Source: Zeimonas sp046347945
Lineage (GTDB): Bacteria; Pseudomonadota; Gammaproteobacteria; Burkholderiales; Burkholderiaceae_E
Reading direction: 5' to 3'
DNA length: 64,000 nt
Assembly (NCBI GenBank): GCA_046347945.1
Contig: JAXMFB010000003.1
Coordinates: 248,001-312,000, forward strand
Under the pieces are notes generated by a model that worked only from the letters and a program-made list of their open reading frames with translations, was not told the DNA's origin and searched no databases. Shown piece by piece: positions 9,098 through 17,174 of this stretch. Position 1 is the stretch's first letter; each line of letters begins with the position of its first letter. The position numbers and the translations under genes were made by a program.

Positions 9098-10276
9098 TCA
9101 CCCCAACCCGATGGTGCCGTCCACGCACATCGACTCGATGCGTTCATCCGCATAGCCCAGCGACTGCAGCACGCTGCGCGTGTGCTCGCCGAGGCGCGGC
9201 GCGCGTCTGCGTATCGCCGGCGGCGTGGCCGACATCCGGAACGGATGTCCGAGCTGCGCTGTCCCGGCCTCGCCGTCGACGCCTGCCGGGCGCACCATCG
9301 CACGGTGAACGACCTGGCTGTCCGCCAATGCCTGCCCGATGCTGTTCACGGGTCCGACGCAGGTGTCGACCCCGGACAGATCCGCAAGCCACTGCGCGCT
9401 CGGGCGGGTCCGGAGGATCGCGGCGACCTCCGACTGCACCGCATGGTTGCGCTCCCCTTCGGCCCACATCTCCGCCACCAGGTCTTCCCGGCCGAGGAAC
9501 ACGCAGAAGTTCCTCCAGAAGTGCGGCTCGGTGCAGCCGACGGTGAGGTGTCCGTCGCGGGTCGGATACACCGCATAGCAGGGATGGCCGCCGCTCAGAA
9601 GCCCACGTCCTCCAGTCGGCGATGGGCCGCCGGCGAGCACAGTCATCGCGTGGATGGACAGCATCGATACAAGCCCGTCGAGCATCGCAACGTCGATGAA
9701 CTGCCCCTGGCCGGTGCGGCGCCGATGCAGCGTCGCCGCAAGGACCGCGACCGCCGCCGACAGTGCGCCGGCGCCGATGTCGGCGATCTGGATACCGGGG
9801 ATTGCCGGTTCCCCGTCGCTGCCCCGGGTCATGTCGAGCACCCCGGCGATGCCCAGGTAATTGAGGTCGTGGCCGGGTCGGTTGCAGTACGGACCGTCCT
9901 GGCCGTAACCCGAGATCGAGCAGTACACGATCTGCGGATTGCGCTCGCGCGCCGCCGCGTATCCGATTCCCAGCCGGGTCGCAACGCCGGGCCGAAAGCC
10001 CTCGAGGACGACGTCGGCACCGCCGATCAGGCGCAGGCACGCCTCGCGGCCGTCCTCGCTCTTGAGATTCAGGACCACGCTGCGCTTGTTGCGGCCGAGC
10101 AGCGCGTAGGCCGCGCCCCTGGCGGCCTCGCCGACCGCGAGCGCGCGCGCGGCGTCGCCGGCGGCGCTCTCGATCTGGATGACATCCGCACCCATGTCCG
10201 CCAGCAGCATCGAGCAGAACGGACCCGGCAGACGCTGCGTCAGGTCGATGACCTTCAGACCGTCGAGCGCGCCCAT
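9098..10276 (-). CDS. CaiB/BaiF family protein, alpha-methylacyl-CoA racemase-like
   Basis: 392-residue member of the family III CoA-transferase/racemase fold (start LDGLKVIDLTQRLPGPF). The stretch RPGHDLNYLGIAGVL, with His136 and an Asp at 166 in IQIADIGAG, reproduces the spacing of the catalytic His126/Asp156 pair of mycobacterial alpha-methylacyl-CoA racemase (my hand alignment). That favours epimerisation of a 2-methyl-branched acyl-CoA over CoA transfer, although CoA transferases of this fold also use an Asp close to this region. It starts 2 nt after the preceding ligase gene and is the last gene of the TRAP-transporter unit. A racemase would make sense next to a mutase pathway for branched acids. 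Confidence 0.82.
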   Translation of the reverse strand: MGALDGLKVIDLTQRLPGPFCSMLLADMGADVIQIESAAGDAARALAVGEAARGAAYALLGRNKRSVVLNLKSEDGREACLRLIGGADVVLEGFRPGVATRLGIGYAAARERNPQIVYCSISGYGQDGPYCNRPGHDLNYLGIAGVLDMTRGSDGEPAIPGIQIADIGAGALSAAVAVLAATLHRRRTGQGQFIDVAMLDGLVSMLSIHAMTVLAGGPSPTGGRGLLSGGHPCYAVYPTRDGHLTVGCTEPHFWRNFCVFLGREDLVAEMWAEGERNHAVQSEVAAILRTRPSAQWLADLSGVDTCVGPVNSIGQALADSQVVHRAMVRPAGVDGEAGTAQLGHPFRMSATPPAIRRRAPRLGEHTRSVLQSLGYADERIESMCVDGTIGLG

Positions 10277-10278
10277 GC

Positions 10279-11841
10279 TCAGCCCCCGATCCGTCGCTCG
10301 CCGCCCTGCCAGTGCCGCTCCCGCAACGCCCGCTTGTCCAGCTTCCCGACGGCGCTGCGCGGGAACTCGTCGATGAACTCGATCGTCTTCGGCGCCTTGT
10401 AGCCCGCGATCCGCTCCTGGCAGAATCCGAGGAGCTCGGCTTCGCTCGCCTGCCGGCCGGGCCGCAGCGTGACGATCGCCTTGACCGCCTCTCCCCAGCG
10501 CGGGTCGGGGACGCCGATGACCGCGACCTCCTTCACTGCCGGGTGCTGGGCCAGCGCGTTCTCGACCTCGACCGGGTAGACGTTGTAACCGCCCGAAACG
10601 ATCATGAACTTCTTGCGATCCACCAGATGCAGGTAGCCGCGATGGTCGAAGCGGCCCATGTCGCCGGTGTGCAGCCAGCCGTCGCGCACGGCCTCGGCCG
10701 TCAACAGCGGCGCGTTCCAGTACCCGGAGGTGACCAGCGCCCCTCTGATCAGGACTTCGCCGACCTCGCCGGCCGCGACCGGTTCGCCGCGCTCGTCGGC
10801 CACGACGACTTCCATGTACGGAACCGGCTTGCCTGCCGACGACAGGATGTCGTGGTCGCAGGTGCGCAGTGCCTCGCGGTGGTCCTCGGGGAACAGCATG
10901 GTTGCCATCCCCGTGGCTTCGGTCGCGCCGTACATCTGCAACATCTCGACACCGGGGAAGACCTCCATCGTCAGGCGGATGTTCGCAGGCGTGCACGGCG
11001 CCGCCCCGTAGGCAATCTGCCTCAGCGAGCTGAGATCGCGGCGGCGCGCGTCAGGATGGTGGATGAGCGACACCAGCATCGTCGGCACGACCAGCGTTCG
11101 TGTCACGCGCTCACGTTCGATCAGCGCGCACGCCTGCTCCGGATCCCACCTGCGCATGATCACGCAGGTCGCGCCGTGATAGATCGCCCGCATGAGGATC
11201 AGCAGCGGAATGCCGCCCGCCGGCATGGTGTGCAGCCAGACGTCGCTGCGGCCGCTGCCCTCGTTCAGTGCGATGTGACAGAGCGAGTCCATCACCTGGC
11301 GCCAGGTCGTCGTCACACCCTTGGGCCGCCCGGTGGAGCCCGAGGAGTAGAAGATGTACCCGAGGTCGTCGTCGCCGATTGCGACGCCGGGCTCGACGGC
11401 CGCTTGGCCGGCGAGCACCGTCTCGTAGTCGGCGGCGAATGGATGCGCGCCCTCGAAGCCGACCAGCGTCGGAGCGGCATGCAGGCGCGGAGCGATCTCG
11501 GCGATCGGACCGGCGAGGGCGCCCTGGACGAACACGACCCGCACGCCGCTGTCGTCGAGGATGTGCTCGATCTCTGGCGGCGCGTAGCGATGGTTGATGC
11601 CGACGCGAACGGCGCCGATCTTCGCGCAGGCGACGACGATCTCGACCAGCTCGATGCAGTCGCAGCTGATCGACGCGACGCGGTCGCCGCGCGCCACGCC
11701 CGCGGCCAGCAGGAACTGCGCCAGCCGGCAGGCGCGTTCGTTCAGCCGCGCCCAGTCGATGCGTCGCTCGCCGTCGACGTAGGCGGTCTTCGCGGGATAG
11801 TTGCGCGCGTTGTGCCGCGCGAGCTGGCCGAACGTGAGCAA
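10279..11841 (-). CDS. Acyl-CoA synthetase (AMP-forming), TRAP-linked
   Basis: 520-residue ANL-superfamily ligase. The phosphate loop SSGSTGRPKG is at 166-175, followed by the adenylate motif MYGATEATG, the hinge LHTGDMGRFDHRGYLHLVDRKK and the C-terminal catalytic lysine region SAVGKLDKRALR. The start is a TTG at 11841, preceded 7 nt upstream by GGAGG. No ATG start fits. It lies 39 nt after dctM and 2 nt before the racemase-like gene, so it probably activates whatever the TRAP system imports. Its sequence differs clearly from the other ligase at 17175, so the two are not recent duplicates. Confidence 0.88.
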   Translation of the reverse strand: MLTFGQLARHNARNYPAKTAYVDGERRIDWARLNERACRLAQFLLAAGVARGDRVASISCDCIELVEIVVACAKIGAVRVGINHRYAPPEIEHILDDSGVRVVFVQGALAGPIAEIAPRLHAAPTLVGFEGAHPFAADYETVLAGQAAVEPGVAIGDDDLGYIFYSSGSTGRPKGVTTTWRQVMDSLCHIALNEGSGRSDVWLHTMPAGGIPLLILMRAIYHGATCVIMRRWDPEQACALIERERVTRTLVVPTMLVSLIHHPDARRRDLSSLRQIAYGAAPCTPANIRLTMEVFPGVEMLQMYGATEATGMATMLFPEDHREALRTCDHDILSSAGKPVPYMEVVVADERGEPVAAGEVGEVLIRGALVTSGYWNAPLLTAEAVRDGWLHTGDMGRFDHRGYLHLVDRKKFMIVSGGYNVYPVEVENALAQHPAVKEVAVIGVPDPRWGEAVKAIVTLRPGRQASEAELLGFCQERIAGYKAPKTIEFIDEFPRSAVGKLDKRALRERHWQGGERRIGG

Positions 11842-11880
11842 GCTGCGACCTCCGGGAACGGGAATCGGGTGACGGTGGGG

Positions 11881-13173
11881 TTACTTCATCATCGACGGCA
11901 GCACGAGCGAGATCCAGGGCACCAGGATCAGGACCGTCAGCCGTACGACGTCCATTGCCAGGAACGGCATCACGCCGCGGAAGATGACGCCGGTGGGCAC
12001 CTCGGGCAGCAGGCTGCGCATCACGAAGACGTTCATGCCGACCGGCGGCGAAATCAGGCTGATCTCGGTCACCACGACCACGATGATGCCGAACCAGATC
12101 AGATCCATCCCGAGCGCCGAGATCAGCGGATGGAAGATCGGCACGGTCAGGAGGATCATCGAGAAGCTCTCGAGCGCGGCGCCGAGCACCAGGTACACCA
12201 TCGCGATCGCGAATATCACCGCGAGTGGCGCCACGTCCAGGCTCATCACCCAGGCAGTGAGCGCCTCCGGCATGCCGGACAGGTTGATGAAGTTTCCGAA
12301 TATCAGCGCGCCGATCACGACGATGAAGATCATCGACGTCGTCGTCCCGGACTCGATCAGGACCTCGAGGAGAATGCGCGGATTGAGCGCGCGCCGCCAC
12401 AGGGCGAAGACGAACGCGCCGAACGCGCCGATGCCGGCGGCCTCGGTGGCAGTGAAGACGCCCAGGTACAGGCCGCCGATGACCAGGGCAAACAGCGCGA
12501 GGATCGGAAGAACGCCGCGCAGCGCGTGGAAGCGCTGCGCATACGGCAGCCGTTCACCGCGCGGGCCGAGCTTCGGATCGATCGTGCACACCAGCCAGAC
12601 GGTGGCGACGTAGCCCAGTGCGCCGAGCAGCCCGGGCAGCACGCCGGCCATGAACAGCTTGCCGATGTCGGTCTGCGTCATCAGCCCGTAGATGACCAGC
12701 ACCACGCTCGGCGGGATCAGGATGCCCAGCGTTCCGCCGGCCGCGATCGATCCGGCCGCCAGCGACGGTGCGTATCCGCGGCTCAGCATCGGCTTCATCG
12801 CGACCTTCGTCATCGTCGCGGCGGTGGCCACCGATGATCCGCAGACCGAGCTGAAACCGGCGCAGGCCACCACGGTCGCCTGCGCCAGTCCACCGCGCCG
12901 GTGCCCGAGCCAGGCATTGGCGGCTGCATACAGCTCGTCGGACATTCCCGAGCGGGTGACGAAGCTGCCCATCAGGATGAACAGCGGAATCACCGACAGC
13001 TCGTAGCTCAGGCCGGTCTCGTAGGTGATCTGGCCGACCATGTTCAGGGCGGCCGGGAACCCCAGGTGCAGGGCGGAGCCGAGCAGGCCGACGATCCCCA
13101 TCGCGATCGCGATCGGCATGCCGGTCATGATCAGGACGATCAGCAGCACGAAGCCGATGTGCCAGGTATCCAT
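11881..13173 (-). CDS. dctM: TRAP transporter large permease DctM
   Basis: 430-residue, roughly 12-helix membrane protein of the TRAP DctM/ion-transporter family. Typical blocks are SGMSDELYAAANAWLGHRRGG, SSVCGSSVATAATM, AAGGTLGILIPPSV and the C-terminal ISLISPPVGMNVFV. The ATG at 13173 (MDTWHIG) is preferred over a start 33 nt further upstream because it leaves a 4-nt gap after dctQ rather than an overlap and gives the usual N-terminus. It couples sodium influx to solute uptake with DctQ and the periplasmic DctP. Operon order is dctP-dctQ-dctM-ligase-racemase. Confidence 0.93.
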   Translation of the reverse strand: MDTWHIGFVLLIVLIMTGMPIAIAMGIVGLLGSALHLGFPAALNMVGQITYETGLSYELSVIPLFILMGSFVTRSGMSDELYAAANAWLGHRRGGLAQATVVACAGFSSVCGSSVATAATMTKVAMKPMLSRGYAPSLAAGSIAAGGTLGILIPPSVVLVIYGLMTQTDIGKLFMAGVLPGLLGALGYVATVWLVCTIDPKLGPRGERLPYAQRFHALRGVLPILALFALVIGGLYLGVFTATEAAGIGAFGAFVFALWRRALNPRILLEVLIESGTTTSMIFIVVIGALIFGNFINLSGMPEALTAWVMSLDVAPLAVIFAIAMVYLVLGAALESFSMILLTVPIFHPLISALGMDLIWFGIIVVVVTEISLISPPVGMNVFVMRSLLPEVPTGVIFRGVMPFLAMDVVRLTVLILVPWISLVLPSMMK

Positions 13174-13177
13174 GTGC

Positions 13178-13681
13178 CTAGGCTCCGGAGGCGGCGCGGC
13201 GAACACTGCGCAGGGACTCGACGGCGTGCGCGCCGGCGAACCACGCTGCGAGGGCGGTCAGCACGAACATCAGGTAGCAGACCGGGTACATCGGCAGCCC
13301 GAGGTACATGCTCAGGTCGCCGGCGGCGAGCGTTGCGCCGGCCTTGACCCAGAGTCGCCACGCCAGCACCGCCAGCGCAACGGTGCTGACCAGGTGACTG
13401 AAGACATCCAGCACCCGTCGGGAGCGCTCCGACAGGCTACCGAGGGCGATGTCGACCCGGATGTTCACATCGTGGGCACAGACCAGCGGCAGCCCGGAGA
13501 AGATCAGGACCGCCATCAGGATCTGCGTGAACTCGAACGCTCCGGGCAGCGGCAGGCTGAACAGGTAGCGGCCCATCACGTCGACGAACGTGACGAGCAT
13601 CAGCAGGAACAGGATTGCCGCCATGGTCAGGCCCAGCAGCCGCAGCAGGCTGCCGGACCCCGGGGACCGCGGGAGGGTCAT
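13178..13681 (-). CDS. dctQ: TRAP transporter small permease DctQ
   Basis: 167-residue protein with four predicted membrane helices. Family features are FVDVMGRYLFSLPLPGAFEFTQILM and the conserved HDVNIRVDI loop after helix 2. It pairs with DctM to form the membrane part of the TRAP importer. It sits between dctP (81 nt upstream) and dctM (4 nt downstream). Confidence 0.92.
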   Translation of the reverse strand: MTLPRSPGSGSLLRLLGLTMAAILFLLMLVTFVDVMGRYLFSLPLPGAFEFTQILMAVLIFSGLPLVCAHDVNIRVDIALGSLSERSRRVLDVFSHLVSTVALAVLAWRLWVKAGATLAAGDLSMYLGLPMYPVCYLMFVLTALAAWFAGAHAVESLRSVRRAASGA

Positions 13682-13762
13682 GTCGGATCTCCGGGGAATC
13701 GTTCTGGAAGCAGCGGGCGCAACCTGCCGGCCACGTGGGTAGCCGGGAGGACGCAGCTCCGC

Positions 13763-14803
13763 CTACTTCCCGTAGTTGACGATCTCGGCACGCAGCGCGT
13801 CGAGCGCCACCCTGGCGTCGACCGGGCCGCTGCGAACCTTGTCGAGCCAGGCGACTTCGAGCGGCGCCAGGCGTTGCCTGATCGCCTCGATCAGGGACGG
13901 CGCGATCGGATCGACGTTCATTCCGGCCGCGCGCATCTGGTCGAGCGCACCCGCGTCCGCGGCATCCCAGGCCCGGCCCGCGAGGCGCGCGAACGCTTCG
14001 CCGGAGACACCCATGATCGCCTTGCGGTCACGCTCGGACAGGCGGTTCCAGGCCGACTCGTTCATCACCAGGAAGAAGCTCGCGTTGTAGAACCCGGTCG
14101 GCGCCAGCGTCGCGTACTTCAGCACCTTCTCGAGCTTGAAGAACGGCACCGAGTCCTTGCTGAACATGATGCCGTCGGCAACGCCGCTCGACAGGAGCTC
14201 GTACGACTTGGACGAGGGAGCCTGCAGCGGCACCATCTTCAGCGCCTTGGCCAACTCGTTCGTCGAGACGTTCGGGATGCGCACCTTCAGTCCCTCGAAG
14301 TCGCCGATCGTGCGGATCGGGCGCCGGGTATTGAAGATCTGGCCCGGGCCCTGCGTGAAGACACTCAGTACCTTCGTGCCGGCGTGCTCCTGCGCCTTCG
14401 CGAGATGCTTCTCGAACACGCGCCAGTAGGCAACCGACAGAGGCTCGGCCTTTTCGCTCAGGAACGGCAGCTCCACCATTTCGGCCAGGGCGAAGCGCCC
14501 TGGAGTGTAGCCGTGGACCCCGTAGGTGATGTCGGAGACCCCGTCCCTGGCGAGATCGAAGTGCGACTGGGGACTTCCGAGAGCCGTCGTGAGCACCTGG
14601 ACCTTGACCCGGCCTTCGGTCGCGGCATCGACCTGCCTGGCCCAGGGAACGATCATGTCCCTGACGATCGGGTGGCTCGGCGGAAGCCAGTTGGACAATC
14701 GCAGCACGGTGGTCTGCGCCGCCAGCGGCGCCGCAACGCACAGTGCGGCCGCCGCGACCGCAAATCGAAGGTTTCGCAGCGTACTTCCTGCCTTCAGTCT
14801 CAT
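13763..14803 (-). CDS. dctP: TRAP transporter substrate-binding protein DctP
   Basis: 346-residue periplasmic solute receptor. The signal peptide is about residues 1-29 (cleavage near PLAA-QTT). The mature part begins VLRLSNWLPPSHPI, a form typical of DctP receptors for aromatic or branched acids. The conserved receptor motif FEGLKVRIPNVSTNELAKAL contains the arginine that usually binds the ligand carboxylate. An AGGAG lies 7 nt before the ATG. It is the first gene of the minus-strand unit and is driven by the divergent promoter at 14920-14949. The ligand is unknown, presumably the carboxylate degraded by this island. Confidence 0.9.
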   Translation of the reverse strand: MRLKAGSTLRNLRFAVAAAALCVAAPLAAQTTVLRLSNWLPPSHPIVRDMIVPWARQVDAATEGRVKVQVLTTALGSPQSHFDLARDGVSDITYGVHGYTPGRFALAEMVELPFLSEKAEPLSVAYWRVFEKHLAKAQEHAGTKVLSVFTQGPGQIFNTRRPIRTIGDFEGLKVRIPNVSTNELAKALKMVPLQAPSSKSYELLSSGVADGIMFSKDSVPFFKLEKVLKYATLAPTGFYNASFFLVMNESAWNRLSERDRKAIMGVSGEAFARLAGRAWDAADAGALDQMRAAGMNVDPIAPSLIEAIRQRLAPLEVAWLDKVRSGPVDARVALDALRAEIVNYGK

Positions 14804-14919
14804 CGGAGGACTCCTCTCGCTTCGGCGCGGCGTGATGCCGACCTGGTTTGCGTTGTCGCCCGTCGTCTGTCGATCGCGACGGGTCGTTCACCGCAGTCGG
14901 GCAGCGGTGAACGCAAAGA

Positions 14920-14949
14920 AGTGTAGGAGCTTCATCCAACCATCGTCAA
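14920..14949 (-). promoter_or_regulatory. Promoter for the dctP unit
   Basis: Read on the minus strand: -35 TTGACG (14949-14944), an 18-nt spacer and -10 TACACT (14925-14920). This is a good sigma70-like match in a GC-rich genome. The start of transcription would be near 14913, about 110 nt before the dctP ATG. Confidence 0.55.
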
Positions 14950-14954
14950 GAAAC

Positions 14955-14966
14955 TTTCGATCGAAA
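14955..14966. promoter_or_regulatory. 12-bp palindromic operator centred between divergent promoters
   Basis: TTTCGATCGAAA is a perfect palindrome. It lies exactly 5 bp from the -35 hexamer of the minus promoter (14944-14949) and 5 bp from the -35 of the plus promoter (14972-14977), so its centre is equidistant from both. One bound dimer could control both units together. The regulator is not identified. Confidence 0.55.
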
Positions 14967-14971
14967 ATCAA

Positions 14972-15000
14972 TTGACATACGATTCTTCAGCGGCGAAGAT
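14972..15000 (+). promoter_or_regulatory. Promoter for the B12 mutase operon
   Basis: A consensus -35 TTGACA at 14972-14977, a 17-nt spacer and a weak -10 GAAGAT (14995-15000). Transcription would start near 15007, upstream of the GTG start at 15095. Confidence 0.5.
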
Positions 15001-15094
15001 GTCGCTCACCCGCCCGCCCCGCATGCGGCGGGAGTGGTCCGAGGCGCCCGCGGTGCCCGGGTGCGCAAGGGCATTCGAACGAGGAGAAGAGACA

Positions 15095-16741
15095 GTGAGC
15101 GGCCAGGCGGTTTCATCGAAAGCGGGATCCGCGCGCGACCATGAAGAGCAGATCTTCGAGACCGGCGCCGGACTGGAGATCCGCGACCTTTACCGGCCGG
15201 ACGACATCCCCGGTTTCGACCCCGCGCGGGATCTGGGTGAGCCAGGGGGCTACCCGTTCACGCGCGGCCCGTATCCAGGCATGTACCGCGAACGCATCTG
15301 GACGCGCCGCTTCCAGGTCGGATTCGGCTCGCCGCGCGAGACCAACGAGCGGATCAAGTATCTCCACGGCCACGGCGCGAACGGGTTCGTGATCACGATC
15401 GACCTGCCTACGTCGTACGGATTCGATTCGGACGATCCGGTGAGCGAGGGCGAGGTCGGGGTCACCGGCGTGCCGATCAGCACGCTGGAGGACATGGAGA
15501 CGCTGTACGAGGGCTTCGGCCCTGATTCGGTGTCCTACGCGCTGTCGATCCGACCGCCGGTCTCGTCGGTCACGCTGGCGATGCTCGCATCGGTCGCTCA
15601 GCGCCGGAACGTGCCGTTCGAGAAGGTCATCGGCACGCAACAGAACGATCCGTTCTACCAGATGAGCGGCGGTCCGCTGCAGACGATTACCCAGTTCTTC
15701 CCGCTCGAGGGAACGTTGCGCCTTTGCATCGACAACATCGAGTTCGTCTCGAAGCACATGCCGCGCCTGAACTGGATGGTCACCAACGGCTACAACCTCC
15801 GCGAGACCGGGGTCAACGCGATACAGGACGGCGCCTTCACCCTGGGCCATGCGTTCGACATCTATCGCCGCGCGCGCGCACGCGGACTCGACGTCGACCT
15901 GTTTCCGAGGCGTGCCTCGTTCTTCCTGTCGTGCTCGATCGACTTCTTCGAGGAGATCGCGAAGTTCCGCGCGATGCGGCGGCTCTATGCGAAGACGATG
16001 CGCGAGGAATTCGGCGCGAACAACCCCGAATGCTGGCGAATGCGGTTCTCGGTGCAATCGGCGGGCAACACGCTGACGCGCCAGCAGCCGGAGGTCAACA
16101 TCATCCGGGCCGCGACGGAAGCCATGGCGGCTGTCTTCGGCGGGGCGCAGTCGATCCACCTGTGCTCGTACGACGAGGCGCACGGGCTGCCGACCGAGGA
16201 GTCGTCGCGCATCGCGCTGCGCACGCAGCAGGTCATCGCGTACGAGAGCGGCATCACGAAGACGATCGACCCGCTCGGCGGTTCCTACTACGTCGAGGCC
16301 CTCACCAACCGGATGGAGCAGGCCATCGGCGAGAAACTCGCGGAGATCGACGGTCGCGGCGGAATGATCGAATACATCCGCACTGGCTGGCTGGAGAACC
16401 AGATCAACGACGAACGCATCCGGAACCAGAACGACCTCGACACCGGGCGCCGCACGCTGGTCGGCGTCAACCGGTTCCAGATTCCGCCGCAGGAGGAGAC
16501 CCCTCTGAAGATCCACAGGATCGAGGCCGAGCAGTGGGGCGCGCGTCGGGGCGACTACCTGCGCGAGTACCGGGCTTCACGCGACCAGGGCAAGTGGGCC
16601 GACGCGATGACGCGGCTCGAAGCCGGCTGGAACAGCGGCGAGAACATGGTGCCCCTGCTGATGAACGCACTGCAGAACAAGGTAACGATGGGCGAATGCC
16701 ATGAGGCGATGCGCAATGCCCAGAACTGGTCTTTTCGCTGA
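15095..16741 (+). CDS. Coenzyme B12-dependent acyl-CoA mutase, large (substrate-binding) subunit, divergent active site
   Basis: 548-residue TIM-barrel subunit of the methylmalonyl-CoA mutase family, lacking the B12 domain, which is the next gene. The split layout is that of 2-hydroxyisobutyryl-CoA mutase and archaeal-type mutases. The GTG at 15095 is preferred because GAGGAG lies 8 nt upstream; an in-frame ATG at 14999 overlaps the promoter. Conserved: TRGPYPGMYRERIWT, DLPTSYGFDSDDP, Thr181 and Gln183 (GTQQND), Arg273 and IDPLGGSYYVEALT. Unusual, by hand alignment: Gln74 replaces Tyr89 (methylmalonyl), Phe (isobutyryl) or Ile (hydroxyisobutyryl); Asn234 replaces the catalytic His244; the Arg207 position is Gly-rich with a four-residue insertion; and Thr101 is at the HcmA Asp117 position. 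The enzyme probably rearranges an acyl-CoA carbon skeleton, but not the known substrates. Confidence 0.88.
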   Translation: MSGQAVSSKAGSARDHEEQIFETGAGLEIRDLYRPDDIPGFDPARDLGEPGGYPFTRGPYPGMYRERIWTRRFQVGFGSPRETNERIKYLHGHGANGFVITIDLPTSYGFDSDDPVSEGEVGVTGVPISTLEDMETLYEGFGPDSVSYALSIRPPVSSVTLAMLASVAQRRNVPFEKVIGTQQNDPFYQMSGGPLQTITQFFPLEGTLRLCIDNIEFVSKHMPRLNWMVTNGYNLRETGVNAIQDGAFTLGHAFDIYRRARARGLDVDLFPRRASFFLSCSIDFFEEIAKFRAMRRLYAKTMREEFGANNPECWRMRFSVQSAGNTLTRQQPEVNIIRAATEAMAAVFGGAQSIHLCSYDEAHGLPTEESSRIALRTQQVIAYESGITKTIDPLGGSYYVEALTNRMEQAIGEKLAEIDGRGGMIEYIRTGWLENQINDERIRNQNDLDTGRRTLVGVNRFQIPPQEETPLKIHRIEAEQWGARRGDYLREYRASRDQGKWADAMTRLEAGWNSGENMVPLLMNALQNKVTMGECHEAMRNAQNWSFR

Positions 16742-16753
16742 GGAGGTACGACC

Positions 16754-17155
16754 GTGACCGCGCCGAAACGCATCCTGCTCGCGAAGATGGGGCTCGACTG
16801 CCACGATACCGGAATCATCACCGTGGCCAGCGTGCTCCGCGACGCCGGCTACGAAGTGATCTATCTGGGGTTGCACAACCAGGCCGACCAGGTGGTGAAG
16901 GTTGCCATCGAGGAGGACGTCGACGCGATCGGGATCAGCTTCCTGTCCGGGCAGCACATGACGCAGATGCGGCACCTGCTGGAGCGGATCCGCGAACGCG
17001 GCCTGTCGATTCCGGTATTCTGCGGCGGCGTGATCCCCGAAGACGACGGGCAAGCGCTCAGGCGGATGGGGGCGGCGGAGGTCGTGATGCCCGGCACGCT
17101 CTCGTCGGAACTGGTGCGCCTGGTCGACGCAACGGTGAGCCGCCTGCGCGCATGA
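16754..17155 (+). CDS. Acyl-CoA mutase small (cobalamin-binding) subunit
   Basis: 133-residue Rossmann-like B12-binding protein. The base-off cobalamin motif DxHxxG is present as DCHDTG (residues 15-20, His17 the axial ligand). The later loops GISFLSGQHM and FCGGVIPEDD contact the nucleotide tail in relatives. It starts at GTG 16754. Its Shine-Dalgarno AGGAGG (16741-16746) overlaps the stop of the large subunit, so the two are tightly coupled, as expected for subunits of one enzyme. The small-subunit length matches the separate B12 subunit of hydroxyisobutyryl-type mutases. Confidence 0.93.
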   Translation: MTAPKRILLAKMGLDCHDTGIITVASVLRDAGYEVIYLGLHNQADQVVKVAIEEDVDAIGISFLSGQHMTQMRHLLERIRERGLSIPVFCGGVIPEDDGQALRRMGAAEVVMPGTLSSELVRLVDATVSRLRA

Positions 17156-17174
17156 CACGCAGCCGGAGCGCTCG

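Larger units (their letters stand above)
14804..15094. promoter_or_regulatory. Divergent control region between dctP and the B12 mutase operon
   Basis: This 291-bp gap holds no gene. The mutase frame extends open into it, but the better start is 15095. An AT-rich island at about 14940-14990 carries two back-to-back promoters and a central palindrome, described separately. The remaining sequence up to 15094 would be an approximately 90-nt 5' leader of the mutase mRNA. I looked for a cobalamin riboswitch B12 box and found none. Confidence 0.6.

Noticed and set aside
14972..15094. Upstream starts for the mutase gene (TTG 14972, ATG 14999)
   Set aside because: They overlap the -35 and -10 of the likely promoter and lack a Shine-Dalgarno. 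The GTG at 15095 has GAGGAG at good distance. ATG 14999 cannot be fully excluded.
14804..15094. Cobalamin riboswitch upstream of the B12 mutase genes
   Set aside because: I searched the leader for a B12-box-like element and the expected multi-helix layout and found neither.
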